Assembly (NCBI GenBank): GCA_001510575.1
Contig: LNGK01000007.1
Location: forward strand, 806,001-870,000
DNA length: 64,000 bases
Source: Knoxdaviesia capensis
Lineage: Eukaryota; Ascomycota; Sordariomycetes; Microascales; Gondwanamycetaceae
Reading direction: 5' to 3'
Under the pieces are notes generated by a model. It had not been told where the DNA came from, searched no databases, and was given only the letters and a program-made list of their open reading frames with translations. Below are positions 9,541 to 21,872 of this stretch, in pieces; position 1 is the stretch's first letter; each line of letters starts with the position of its first letter. The translations under genes and the position numbers were made by a program.

Positions 9541-11230
9541 CTACTACCTTAATATACCGAGTCTATTACGATCGAGGAATTAAAGTAAATAATAAAAGCG
9601 CTACTTACGGACTATATAGAGTCTAACTTTAATAGATAAGCGAGAGAGAAAGAGCGTACCGATAATATAAATACCGTTATTAGTACGATAATAGAAAAGC
9701 TTCTAGAAAAGCTAATAGATACTATAAGCTATAGTAACTTACTAGCTATAGCTATAGCTACCTTATCCTCTTTTCCTACTCCCTCGCTATTATTAGCTAG
9801 TCCGTAGATAATAGGATTACTATTACCTACCGACCTAAGTAGAAAGAGCCCCCTTTCTAATATAACTATAGCTAATAACCCGTTATTACCTATAACTAGC
9901 GTCTAACCGATAAGAAACTAGCCCTCGGTACCGTATATTATATTATAAATACCGAGAGGTATAGGTAGTATAGTTCTAGAAAGATAATAAGGTTATATAT
10001 ATAGATAAGGAGCATACGATAGTAGTATATTTCTAATATTTCCTATACTATTCTAGCGAATACCCTTATAAACGATACCCCTTAAAGTAATATTTTAAGC
10101 GAAATTATATCTAAGACCTAAAAGTAAACCGTTTACCGATATTAGTATTAACGGCTTTATATTACTATTATAGCTAGCTATTAAAAGACGATTCCTAGGC
10201 CCTCGTTTAGAAAACGGGAATTTAGCTATCGAAGGTAGTTTAATAAAGTATAATATACCTCTAATAAACGATAAGTACGCTATCGGGTAGTATTAATACC
10301 TCTAAGCGACGTTTCTAGAGTTAATACTCCTATTAGATATTAATAATAGAGAGGATCGTAAGAAAAACGGTAAAAAAGCTATTAGTTAGCTATAAAGCGA
10401 TTACTTAAGTAAGGTAGACTATATAGTTATAGTATAATTAGTACGTATTTAGACTTACTTATATAAATCTATAATTCTATATACGTATTAGACGTCTTAA
10501 ATACTACTAGTAATTAGAAGCGAATTTATACCCCTTTAGTATTTTATACGATAGTATACCGATATACTATAACCTATATTAGTAAAATCTATACTAATAT
10601 TTATCTCTAGTTATATATTAATATCTACCCCTTCGCGCGTATTTATAGCTCTCGCGTTTAATTATTAAAATAAGTCTAAATATAAAGCTATCGAACTTTT
10701 AGCTAAAATAATATAGAATTCTACTAATAACTTACTTAAAATATACTATATTTAACGTATAGTAAAAGATATTCTACGCTATAATATTATAGACTTATAA
10801 TATAAGATATAGTAGGATATAACCCCCGACTCTAGTATCCGTACTATAGTTAATACTACCTACTACCTATTAAAGACTAGATAATTATACGCCGCTTAGC
10901 TAAATAGCACGCCAAAGACTAAGGAGGAAGGAAAAACGCTATAATTTAGAACCTATAAAGAAGTACTTAATTATATTACGTAAAATAAAGATAGAGATAA
11001 ATCTACGTATTTCCGGTATAGAAAGATAGGTTATTAGGTTCGCGAATATATAGAGCTACGTACCGAGAATAACGATCGATATTAAAAGGCGCGTTAGAAT
11101 ACGCGTTTTATAATAAATCGAGGCTAAACGATAGATAATCGTAGTTATTCCCGCGAGCCTCGTAACTATTCTCGAAATACCTCCCGCGACCGTAACTATT
11201 TATGAAGACCTTCTTATAACTAAAAGATAT
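9541..11230 (+). pseudogene. Gypsy Gag region, RIP-broken
   Basis: Frame 1 is the most readable, interrupted only by TAG/TAA. It carries a CCHC knuckle at 11008-11049 in which every zinc ligand has become Tyr: Y-F-R-Y-RKIG-Y-(stop)-VRE-Y. This fits C-x2-C-x4-H-x4-C mutated TGT/CAT to TAT. An Arg/Asn/Ser-rich tail follows (NRSYSREPRNYSR). Gag would form the nucleocapsid and package the element RNA. The start is not resolvable. Confidence 0.75.
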
Positions 11231-11559
11231 ACCGTTCCCCTACTCCCTACCCCTCTAGGAATAAAGATAGACTAATAACGGATAAAGGATAGCGGAATAA
11301 TAGGAGAGGGGATAAGAAGCCCGCTATTTATAGTATATATCCTATATAGAAAGAAGACTTATCTCCCGAAGGATCTCTCCTCTTAGAAGCCACGGGCTTA
11401 GACGTAGATAATAACTATTTCGCTAATATTACCTACTATTCTATACTATTTATAACCCCTTTAGTAGAGGAATTAATGTTAATTAGTAAGATACTAATAA
11501 AGTAGCTACGACGCGAAAGATACCGTAAATAATACCGCCTCTATACTAGTTTACTAACG

Positions 11560-14500
11560 AATAACTAACGAACGCCGCTTATAGTATTTATTAATACTAG
11601 AATAGCTAGCGTATTCGTCTCTAAATCGTACGCCTATCGCTATTTAGCGCTATACCGGTCCGCTAACCCCCTACGCCTTAGTAGCCTAGGCGGTAATAGT
11701 AGCTTCGCTATTATTAACGATATCGTTATTTCCTTCCGATTAACGACTATTAACGGATTATTTAAAGTTATTTCTATAGTAGCTAGTATTATTACTAACG
11801 GTACCTATCCTACTAACCTAACTATCGGCCGAAGCGGAGCTACGAAGCTCGGTTATACCGACGCTAATAATACGATAAAGCTTATATTCCTACGCGATTC
11901 CCCCGTTATTCTATATTTCTACCCTCCCTAGAGACGAGATAATATCGCTATTACTTATACTACCTCTACTACCGATTCTAGTCCGATAAATATTACCTCT
12001 TCCTATAATAATATCACCCCTTTTTATAATAATCCTACCTCTTTCTACGATAAGAACCTCCCTTTACTTCTATCGATATATATTTATAGTATTTTACCCG
12101 CGGACCCTAATACCTATACCCTCTCTTATATTACCTCTAAATCGTTTCCCTTTATTACGTACCTCGCTAAGTAATAGTATAATAGTACTCCTTTACCCCG
12201 ATAAACGTTTCCTAGAACGGTAAATACTAACTAAGTAACTATCGAATTTAATAAAGAGCTATTACCCGAGTATAAGAAGTAACTATTACTTACGAAAGAG
12301 CGTACGAAGCGCGACGCTATTCGTAGTACCTATATTATTATAGAAAACTAATAGAAGAAAGTAAATACTAAAGCCCTAATAATTATACGAAAGGCCTTCG
12401 ATAATAATACCTTTATCTTTATTCTACGGTATTTCGATACTAGATTAGACGTAAAGGCCCGTACTTAGTATAATATTAAGACCGCTAATACTAAACCTAG
12501 ATCTCTCCCCTTACGCCGCTATAGCCCTTACTAACGTAAAATCATAAAGGAATTCACTAATAAACTACTCTTACTCGGTATTATTCGATACGCTATTAAC
12601 TCCCTATAGTCCGTACCTATACTATTACCCCCTAAGAAGCCCCTCCCTAGAGATAACCGGCTTAGATACCGTTTTATAATTAACTACTATACGTTAAACG
12701 AAGTTACGCGAAAGGTAGCTTATCTATTACTAAATATCGAGGATTCCTTATAATAGGCCGCTAGATACCGATTCTATATTTTTCTTAACTTAGAAGACGG
12801 CTTCTAGTAGATAGTTATAGACCCTAAGGTAATACTAAAGATAGCGTTTTCTACGCCTTTTAGATAATATAAATAGCTTCGTATATTATTTAGCCTTATA
12901 AACGTACCTATAACCTTCTAGCGTTTTATAAACGAAGTCCTCGAGCCGGTACGCGCCTTTACTATAGGCCTTTTAGACGATATTTATATTTAGGGTAAGA
13001 TAATAATAGAATTAACTAAGAGAATAGTCGCTATTCTACGCTAATTAAGCCGCTATCGACTATTATTAAACCTTAAGAAGTACGAATAGTTCGTTAAAGA
13101 AGGTAAGTTCCTAGGAATAATTATCTTTATCTACGGTATTCGTCCCGATCCTAAGAAAGTAGCTACTATCTACGAGAGACCCGCGCTTACTACTACTACT
13201 AAGATCTATAGCTTTTTAAATACCGCTAACTATTTACGCCGCTTTATCCCTTACTTCGTATATAAAGCGCGCCTACTCTATAAGTATATTAGAGTAAATA
13301 AGCCTAAAGGTATATAAGTATAGCTAGATAACGAGTTATTATAAGCCTAGCGCGATATTCGCGATACTATAGCCTCCCTCCCGGAGCTACGTAACTATAA
13401 CTATATACTCCTATCGGTACTCGAGACCGACGCTTCTAATTATACCGTTAGTACTACGTTATTCTAACTATAATACGATTCTAATAATAAACGTAGCGTT
13501 TTACGCTTAATTATATACTTTAGCGCCGTTTTATTAAAGACCTAGTAGCGATATAGTACCTAAGAGAGAGAAATACTTACCGTTATTATATTATTATAGT
13601 ATTAGAGGAGCTAGCTAGAGGCCGCCGAGATTACTATTATTACTAACTATAAAACCCTACGCCTTTTTACTACTAAGTAAGAATAACTAGCTAGAATATT
13701 ACGATTTCTCGATATAATCGTATACTATAACGTACGTATTTACTACTAATCTAGTAAGGCTAATATTTTAGCTAATTAGTTATTACGGCCGCGTATAGAT
13801 ATAGCGCTTGTAACGAATAAGGAAGAAGGGTACGAAACGAACGATAATAATACGTTAACTAACGCCTTTCCTACTACTAATAACGAGACCCCTAAACTAC
13901 TAAACTAACGATTTAAGATATATCTACTAGCGTAACTACCGTAAAACGACGCTAAATAGCCTCTAAGTAATACTATAAATACTAAATAACCTACGAACGA
14001 TACGCTAATCGCCCTTAATATTAAGAAGTTAGACGACCTTAGATAGCACGATATCTAGGATATTATTAACTACCTAGAGAATAGCTATCTACTCCCTTAT
14101 CGTATCCCTTCGACCTTCGTTTAAGACTATTTCGCTATCTTTTATAGCGAAATATATACCGTTATTAACCGTATCTTAATAAAGATACTAACGTACGAGG
14201 CCTCCGTTTTAGAAGCTATTAAGGTCTATAAGCTAGAAGGCTATACGCGCGTTAGTACCCTATATACGCTATTAGCTAAACGAGTATAGCACCCCGACTT
14301 AATTTTAGCTACGAATAAGGCCGTTCGATAGTATATAGAATATTAATTACTATAAAAGCTACCTAAAGTAATAGAATCGCTACGACCGATCCTAACCGCA
14401 CGACTATTAACACGCTAGGGAATAGACTTTACTAGCTATTTTATTATTAATAGTAAATAGATATAGCTATTAACGGTAGTCGAGTACGCTACCGGCTACG

Positions 14501-15365
14501 CTATAGTAGCTATAGACCCTCGTAATAGTACCTTAGCTACTACGAAATTACTAGTAATACGTATTTACGTAGTATTTAGACTACTAATCGAGATTATTAC
14601 TAATAACGGTACCCCCTTTAACTCTAATAAATTTAAGACCCTCCTCGCTAACTATAACCCCCTTATATAATAGTATCGTATAATAATATACTATCTATAA
14701 ACGAATAGCTAAGTTAAGCGTTTTAATAAGTAAATTAAGTATATCGCTAGCCGTCTAGCTAACGCTAATACCGAAAACCGAGAAGATATCGATTAGCTAA
14801 TAGTTATTCCTAAAGCTATACGTATCTACCTAAATAGACCGTAAATAAGTAGCTTTTCCCCGTATTACCTACTTTTTAATACCGAGCCCTACGATAGCGC
14901 TACCTATATTACTACGCTATACGAACGGGAGCCTACTATAGACGAAGTTATCGCCTCCTAGTAAGATTTAGCTTATAAAAGATAGTTATTTAAGACCGTT
15001 TACTTATTATCTAACTCCGTAAAGGTATACCGAATATATATCCGTACTATATTATAGAACGATAAGGCTACGTATCGTATTTTTAGTAAAAGTAACTAAA
15101 CGTTACGATATCGACCGTAAAAATATAAATATAAGCTATTCTATAATAGACCGTAGCTTATTATCGACGTTTACTAAAGTAATACCTATACTTTAAAGTT
15201 ACTAAGCGGTTATTAGCTCGATAAACGCTATAATAGGTTTAACTTATTCCTAGCGTACGTCGAGGATAGCTAGCCTATTCGTAGCCTTTAGTATACTAGT
15301 CGTCGCCTACTCGAGCTAGATCGTAAGCGTCTATTATCTATCGGTAGATAGTTACCTTACCCTAT
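11560..15365 (+). pseudogene. Gypsy Pol: protease, reverse transcriptase, RNase H, integrase, RIP-broken
   Basis: Sites visible in frame 1, continuous with Gag: the protease core at 11590 (INTRIASVFVS, from DTG); reverse transcriptase with RLRYRFVINYYTLNE (about 12660), FLNLEDGF, KIAFSTPF, INEVLEPVRAF and the catalytic LLDDIYI (Asp codons at 12976-12981); RNase H ETDASNYTVS (Asp at 13429); integrase IDFTSYF (Asp at 14425), VVEYATGYAIVA and TNNGTPF (14599-14616, from TDNG). Stops are TAG or TAA where Trp or Gln is expected, so one ancestral Gag-Pol polyprotein is likely. After integrase the frame runs to about 15365, ending in a GR(stop)LPYPI-type tail. No chromodomain is recognisable. Confidence 0.9.
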
Positions 15366-15800
15366 ACTATTTCTTTCTTTTTTTATTTTTTATTTATTAT
15401 TTTACTTTTCTATTATAATATTCGTTCTATAGTTATCCCCTATTCGTATCCTAATTCTATCTATATCCTAGTTTCCTTTATTCTATTTTTATTTTTAGCT
15501 ACGCCTTACTATCGAGTTATACTATTTTCCCTTTTTAGAATTTTTCTTTTATTATTCTTTTTTTATTTTACTACTATTACCGCTAATATTCCGTTTTTTA
15601 TATACTTTTTCCGATTTTTTCCCGCGTATTTCCCTACTTTTAACCTATTTTACTATATTAATAATTAATAGAACGCTTTAGACTTACCGCTACGCCTATA
15701 TACTATTTTTTTCTTTCTTCCTTTCTTTATTCCTAATTCCCGCGCTTTACGCTAGCTACCTATATTTACGTAGCTAACTATCGTACTTTCTAATATTCGT

Positions 15801-17405
15801 ATGATGAAGGGAGGGGAAGGAGGTGCTAATTATACTATCTAATACCGAATAGCATAATACCGCTATAGTACGATATTCTAAATACCGTAACTAACCTAAA
15901 CGTCCTTTATCCGGCTATCCCTTCTATCCTCCGGGACCCGCTTTTCTCGGTAACTACTTAGTTTAATAGCTATTAAGACTATATTAGCTAATAGAAGGAC
16001 TACTATAGCACGATAAACGCCGTAATAACCTTACCTTTTACGATAAAAAGCTAAATTCTTTCCTATTTATAATAAATAAAGAAACGAATAATTATATAAC
16101 TAATAAAAAAGTATAAGAAGCTAGCGATCTCTAGCTATAAACGATTTAGAATTAGATAGTTCTTTATCTCTCTTATTACTACTATCCCTTTCCTATCTAT
16201 CCTTCCTATTACTAATACTATTAATAGCTATTCTACTTACCGAGCCTACTATTTATACTATAAACGATAATAATATCTCTTAATAGCTTACTAATAATAA
16301 TAATAATAACGCTAATAATACCCTATTACCTACTATAGCCGCTATTCCCCCTACCGTTACTCCCGCTACGAACGTACCGCGCGTTATTACTATAATCGGA
16401 GCCGTCGAGCCGATTCCGTATACCCGATACGTACTAAGACGTATTAAATACCTAGGTATTCTCTACTATCGATACGTTATTAATAACGCTATATAGAATA
16501 CTTATACTAAATACTATAACTATTAGGCTAATTACTAGGTACCTAGTAATATATTAACCGAAATAGATACCTTTATAAATACTAATAAGAACTAGATTAA
16601 TACGCTAAGTACGTAAACCCGAGCGCTATAGGATATCGCCGTAGCTAAGTATCTATTCGTCTATAATAGAGGCGTTACGGCCGCTAATCGGAAGTTAAAT
16701 AACGAAGAATTTAATAACGCGAGCTATTTTATTAATACCGTAGCTATACTATATACCTTTACGGGATACCTCGTACCTATTTAACCGACTATTATACGCC
16801 TATAGCGTACGGCTTTAGCGCTAGCCCTAACCTCGGCATATATATTACTTCTCTTTTCGGCTACTGAGGGCGCTAAAATTAATATTATTAAAGGAGGACC
16901 CCCGCTAGTACCTACGGTAGCTCCGCTAGTAGTAGCACCCGTTATACTAGCCGTTACCGTACTAATACTAGCCGGTAGAGCCGCCGTTATACCTATAATA
17001 CCGGTATTTACGCTAATAGCCGCGCTAATAGTAGCTACCGCTATCGTAATAGCACCCCCTTTCCCTAACGCCCCGGTCCCCGCTACCTTTATAGCCTAAT
17101 TCCCTAGCGTAGCGCCCGCCTATATTAACTAATAATAAGTAAACGAGTTACGTAATCGCCACCTATATAGTATAGTATAGGCCGTTACTATCTAACTAGG
17201 TATCGTAATATTCTTAATCCCCCCTAATACTATCTAATACTAAAGGCATTTATATCGTTAGACGGATAAAACGGTACCTATAGCTACCCGAAACGCTATA
17301 AATAGGAAGTTCCCCTTTATTATATTAGACGCCTATTTTCCTATCGATTACTATTATTATTCCTATCTAACTACTATTTAGACTCGCTTTATATTATATT
17401 TCTTT
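15801..17405 (+). pseudogene. Extra reading frame between gypsy pol and 3' LTR, function unknown
   Basis: Frame 3 (a different phase from Gag-Pol) is far more open than the other frames. Between 16861 and 17094 it has no stop at all, and over 16321-17100 I count about nine stops against roughly thirty in frame 1. The confident part is 16141-17405. It may reach back to an intact ATGATG at 15801, although 15841-16140 holds many TAA codons. All stops are TAA/TAG, as RIP of CAA, CAG or TGG gives. The readable protein has an Asn/Pro/Thr-rich stretch, then a block with many Tyr codons spaced like former Cys (KYLGILYYRYVINNA, TKYYNY), and an Ala/Val/Pro-rich tail. Apparent Leu-rich hydrophobic runs near 16150-16250 may be RIP artefacts (CCA to CTA, TCA to TTA). 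It could be an env-position accessory ORF, a captured gene or part of a nested element. Confidence 0.55.
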
Positions 17406-17562
17406 TTATACGCTTAGAAAAGTTAAAAAGGATAAAAAAGAGGACCCCTAGAAAAATATAAAAATAATTAAAAACCGCTCGTAGTACGAGTATAAAACTA
17501 TATAAAGGGAAGTCCTTTTAATATCCTTTACTAGTTAAAGGTAGATCGTAGACGATCTAGTT

Positions 17563-17573
17563 AAGAAAGGGGA
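17563..17573 (+). other. Polypurine tract before the gypsy 3' LTR
   Basis: AAGAAAGGGGA ends six bases before the 3' LTR, the position expected for the plus-strand priming site of reverse transcription. Confidence 0.7.
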
Positions 17574-17578
17574 TCTTA

Positions 17579-17859
17579 TAGATCCCTAATAAGTTAGAGT
17601 ATATTATAATTACGTATAAACGTATACTAATATACGTAGATACTACCTAGCGGTAAGCATTTAGGTATATATCTATATATATATAAATGCCTTAAAGAGC
17701 TAGCAAAAGACCTATAAAAGGTAGACATCTACCGCGCTTTCATAGGAAATATCTTAAGATAAAAAAAATTCAAGCTTCCCTTTATATATATTTCTCTATA
17801 CGTGCCTTATAATTATAACTTATTTATTAGTCCTTTAGACTATATATCTAGGAATCACA
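17579..17859 (+). repeat. 3' LTR of the gypsy element
   Basis: 281 bp and gap-free against 8030-8310. Its left part is fully RIP-converted, whereas its right part keeps CpA (AGCATTT, AGCAAAA, GACATC, TTCATAGG, ATCACA). Confidence 0.93.
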
Positions 17860-20620
17860 CCGTTATCTATAATAATTAACTCCGGAATAGAGTCGGTAAT
17901 ATTTATTATATACTAAATTATATTCTTAATTTTATTACTAGCTTTTAACTTTTTATCTAGGACGTAAATAAACTTTATTTTAGAAAAATTATTTATAATA
18001 ACGAGAAAGTAGCGCTCGCTTTTAAAAGTTTATACCGATATCTTAGTAACGTCGTAATATAATACCTAACTAATACGTTTAGCCCTCGTTCGTCTATCCT
18101 TTAGCCTAAACTTCGAGATTTTTAAGATCTTATACGCCTTATATAGGCCTAAATCGTTAATATACGCTTTTATACTCGACTTATCTACTAATACTCTTTT
18201 AATAGACTATAGTATCTTTAGGAGAACCTCGGCGCTTAGATATCCTAATCGTTTATATATTAGGCGTAAGCGTTAACGTATACTTAATACTTACGTAAAG
18301 CTTTTAGGTATCGATTAATATTAAAATTAGACGAATACTAGTCTTTTATATAGAGACTACTAGAACTAGCGTTTTTCTAGTAGTAACGTATACTACGAGC
18401 GTCTTTTACGGGGGGACGCCTAGAACTAAGATTATTATTCCGGTAGTAATAATTATAACTACGAATATCTTTTAAGGGGGGATATCTAGAACTATAACTA
18501 TAGTCTTTTATAAGGTGACTATAATAACTAGATAGGTTTAAAGAGACGGTCTCCTCTAGTATAGAATTACGGATAATAGGAGTATATACGGGCTTCTAGA
18601 TAATAGGTTCGCTAGAGGTTATAACTCGTATAAAGAACCTACGGCTTTCTACGTTAATCTCTAAAATTAAGACGTTTTTAGTATTAAAAATGCTATTACC
18701 TAGAATCTTACTACTATTACGGTATAGAACCTTACCGCTAAAGATATAAATCGGAAATATTATAGTTAGTAAAATATCTTTAATACGTATAGAAATAATA
18801 TTAGATAAAGTCTTAATATTAATAATAATGTTTCTACGCTTTATAGTATAGATAGGTCCTCTACTTATAATTATACGTATATAAGTCTCTTCTATAGTCC
18901 CTTTTTTAAACTATCGCTTATCGTTTATAGAGTATATAGACGTACTAGTATCGAATAGCTAATCTATTTTAGAATAGCTCGATAAGTAGGTAAATAAGTT
19001 ATAGCTAATTACTTTTTTAAAATATTTTATAGTATTAATAGGAAAAGAAGAAGAAAGGGAAGACTTACTTATAGTCTTTTAACGTTTCTTAAACGTATTA
19101 TCGGTTATTACTATCGCGCTTATAACTCTTTTATAACTAGTTATATTCGCGCTTACGTTTACGTTTACGTTACTAAGTATAGTAGAAGACTTCTACTATT
19201 ATTATTATTACTTATAAGCTTTAATCCGGTAGTCGCGTTCTTTATAGCTAAGACGGTTATAGTATCTATATCGAATTATAAGTTATAAACCGGGCTTCTT
19301 CTAGTTACTCTAGCTAGTATTACTATTGCGAGTGTTATTATTATTATTTTTATCGTTTGAACTAAACTTATTATTAAACTTCGAGTTATCTCTTCGATCT
19401 ATCTTCTTTAGATCTTTCGAGACTCTTTCTCTTTCCTAGAATAACTATACTAACTATCTATAGTGCTCGTCTGAAGTCCTATCTAACTATACTATAATCC
19501 GCGTAGTAACTTACGTTTTAGTATTAAACGTATCCTTCGCTATTATTAGTAGTAGTACGGTTCTAATCTTATTAGTGATTTTAGCTCTATATCGCTAAAC
19601 TTCTAGTTATTTCTAGTTAAAGCGCGAAAGAAAGGTAATAAACTTTTTACTTTTTTTTATCGTATATATACTAACGTCTAATAGATCTTCTAATACTTAG
19701 AACTTAGTCTTTTAGCTATTATAGTTAAAACGATTAGATAACTTATTCTAGATATTAGAAATATTCGTATTATTAACTATAATTTATCTTATAATACTAG
19801 ATATATTCTTTAGTATTTCTCCTCTTACGAGTAGATCGTTTTACTTATTAAAGTAACCGAAATTATTAGGCTTTAAGCTAGTACGGATAATTATAGTATA
19901 AAAAGATAAGGCCTAAGCGCGCTAAGTACGGCTATTAGTTAGCTAGTATTATTAGTTAAGTATCTACTTCTATTTAGAAAGATCGATTACTTAATTAGTG
20001 CTAGTTATTATAGGTAACGGAATAAAATCCTCTATAATAACCGAATATATCGGCGGGGATAGCACTATATAGGCGGAAGGAGGTCGTTATGTTACGGGAG
20101 GTACTTAAAAAAGACCGGGAAAACTCGGAATTAAGGAAGGAGCAGACTTTTTATTAGGAACTTATTAGGATTATTAATATTTAGTATTAGTAATTAATCT
20201 CTAATTAAAATCAGAATTAGAAACGGGAGAGGGGGAACGCGAGAATTCCGTTAATATTAATAGAGTTATAACTTAAGAGTTTAATTAAATAACTAAGTCT
20301 ATAGTAGTATTAGGGGCGGTTAGACGGCGACGGCTACTACGATTTATTATTAGTTTTAGTAGTTGTGTTACTAATGGCTTTATAAGCCGGATTACTAGCT
20401 TATAGTAAATAGGAGGAAAAAAAAATAATTAGAAATAAAAAGAATAAAAAAGTAAATATAGTATTACTTAGATTAAACTTAGTCTTATAATCTATTACTA
20501 GCTTACTAAGGAAAAAATAGATAAGTTAATAGAAATAAACTTAATAATTAAGTATATATATAAAAAGTTAGATATAGGAGGAAGAAATAGACTAGACTAG
20601 AAATAGATAGAAGTCTAACA
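17860..20620 (-). mobile_element. Ty1/copia retrotransposon, truncated, RIP-inactivated
   Basis: Read on the minus strand from 20620 leftward the element starts TGTTAGACTTCTATC, a typical TGTTAG LTR start. Then come a Gag knuckle (19270-19229), a protease site (18952) and the pre-integrase and integrase domains (18257-17880). Protease followed by integrase, before any reverse transcriptase, is the Ty1/copia order. The copy ends abruptly at the gypsy 3' LTR inside the integrase core, and RT, RNase H and 3' LTR are absent from the window. The gypsy element therefore appears to have inserted into it, and the left part has since been lost or rearranged. Confidence 0.8.
17870..20330 (-). pseudogene. 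Copia Gag-protease-integrase fragment, RIP-broken
   Basis: On the minus strand: a knuckle RYRYYNRLSYKERDYRIK (19273-19220) equals C-x2-C-x4-H-x4-C with the Cys and His residues turned to Tyr; a protease WLFDTSTSIYSIND (Asp codon at 18952-18950, from DTGTS); a pre-integrase YKRLGYLSAEVL (from HKRLGHLSAE, 18257 down); and an integrase core with DVTKIS (Asp at 18053-18051) and RYFLVIINNFSKIKFIYVLD. Knuckle and protease share one frame. Pre-integrase and integrase share another, so an indel lies between about 18,940 and 18,260. The right-hand boundary is placed at the presumed LTR end and is uncertain. Confidence 0.8.
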
Positions 20621-21872
20621 TTTATAGGCTAGCCAGAACTAGGCTTCAGCCCAGGTCACGTGATCCACGTATTTCCGTCCTTCCTCACAGACCGCGCTCC
20701 AAAGGCAGATTCGAAACACCGCGATATCTCGGCACGTGCCTTCGTTTCCGGTGGTGTTGGACTCTTTTGGGATGGGAAAAGCGCATCGTACTCTGGTTTT
20801 CGCAGCGCCCAGAACTTCCCACGGTCTCGACCACGATCGACCGCTTCACTGGTCTTTTTCCTTTTGCAACACATTCCCCCTCCCCCCCGAGCGTTTTTTT
20901 TTTTCTTTCCTTTTCTTTTCTTCTCTTCCCTCTTCTGGTCTGGATTGGCACGGCTTCGTTTTTTTTCTCCTTTCTTTCTTCCTCTTTCCATCCTCGTTTT
21001 CATCCTCCGTCTCTTCGTCTTGCCCTTTTTTTTTTCGCTCCCAGTTCTAGCGGCTGGAGTATATATATAAATATATATATACGTATTTATCTATTTTTAA
21101 AAATCGCGACTGTATTCCGTTGTTTCCGCGGGCTCTTCTTTCGAGCTTTTTCTCTGCTATACTGCTGTCGCTGCGTTTGCGGGCTTCTGGACGGACGTTT
21201 TCTCTTTGCTTCGCCGGCGGTTGTTCCGGCGCCGGCGATTTTTTTTTCAATATCGGCATCGGTCGGCCGTTATCGCATTTCTGCGTCCAATCTCTGCGCG
21301 GACCGGACTCTCAGTAGCTCTCTGCCTTCTCAGTGGCTGCCTGCTCCGGGGCCACCTCCCGACCCGGCTTCACTCACACACCCCCTTCCCGCATTCTGTC
21401 GAACCTCCCAAGCCTTGCTGTGAAAGAACCCCCCCGGCCGGACGAAACTTTCGAGAGCTTCTTCTTCTTCCGTCTCCCGCTTCCCCTTCCACAGATCGCC
21501 GGCGATTTGATTCCCGGCCCTGGATGTGGCAGCCTATCACCGGGCTTGAACTCCAGTATGATGTGGACTGAGAGACCGTACTCTCTCTTTGCCGCCGAAC
21601 ACCAAGCTTCAATCTACAACAGCGACCACCACTTTCGCTTCAGCTAACACGATTGCACAAACACAAGACTGTCCAACTGTTCGCGGGTTTCATTTCCTTT
21701 TCTTCACTTGCAACACTGTTTGCTATAAAACTCTTGATACAAAAAAAGATCTCAATCATCGACTTGCAACAAATTCTACAAATATCGCCTGAAGAGAGTC
21801 GACTTTCTTAACTGGGACATACTACCCTCCTTTTATCAACCAACCCCCCCCCCTTTCGCTCAACAAAAAGCC
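20621..21872 (+). other. Leader/promoter region of the F-box-like gene
   Basis: Composition returns abruptly to normal at 20621. A CACGTG E-box core lies at 20657-20662. Pyrimidine-rich tracts dominate 20870-21040 and 21420-21500, and an ATATATATAAATATATATATA stretch sits near 21060. No coding frame is convincing. The CT-rich part is probably promoter and 5' UTR. Confidence 0.5.

Larger units (their letters stand above)
8030..17859 (+). mobile_element. Ty3/gypsy LTR retrotransposon, full length, RIP-saturated
   Basis: Bounded by two direct 281-bp repeats (8030-8310 and 17579-17859) starting TG/TA-GATCCCTAATA and ending ATCACA/ATTATA. Between them, on the plus strand, the order is Gag zinc knuckle, protease, reverse transcriptase, RNase H, integrase, which is the Ty3/gypsy order. 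The conserved sites all fall in one reading frame (phase of position 1). A further frame lies between integrase and the 3' LTR. At 9.83 kb it is long for a fungal gypsy element. CpA and TpG are almost absent inside while CpG is common, the mark of RIP. No target-site duplication is evident: the left flank ends CACATCTTA and the right flank begins CCGTTATC. Coding capacity is destroyed by TAG and TAA codons. Confidence 0.92.
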
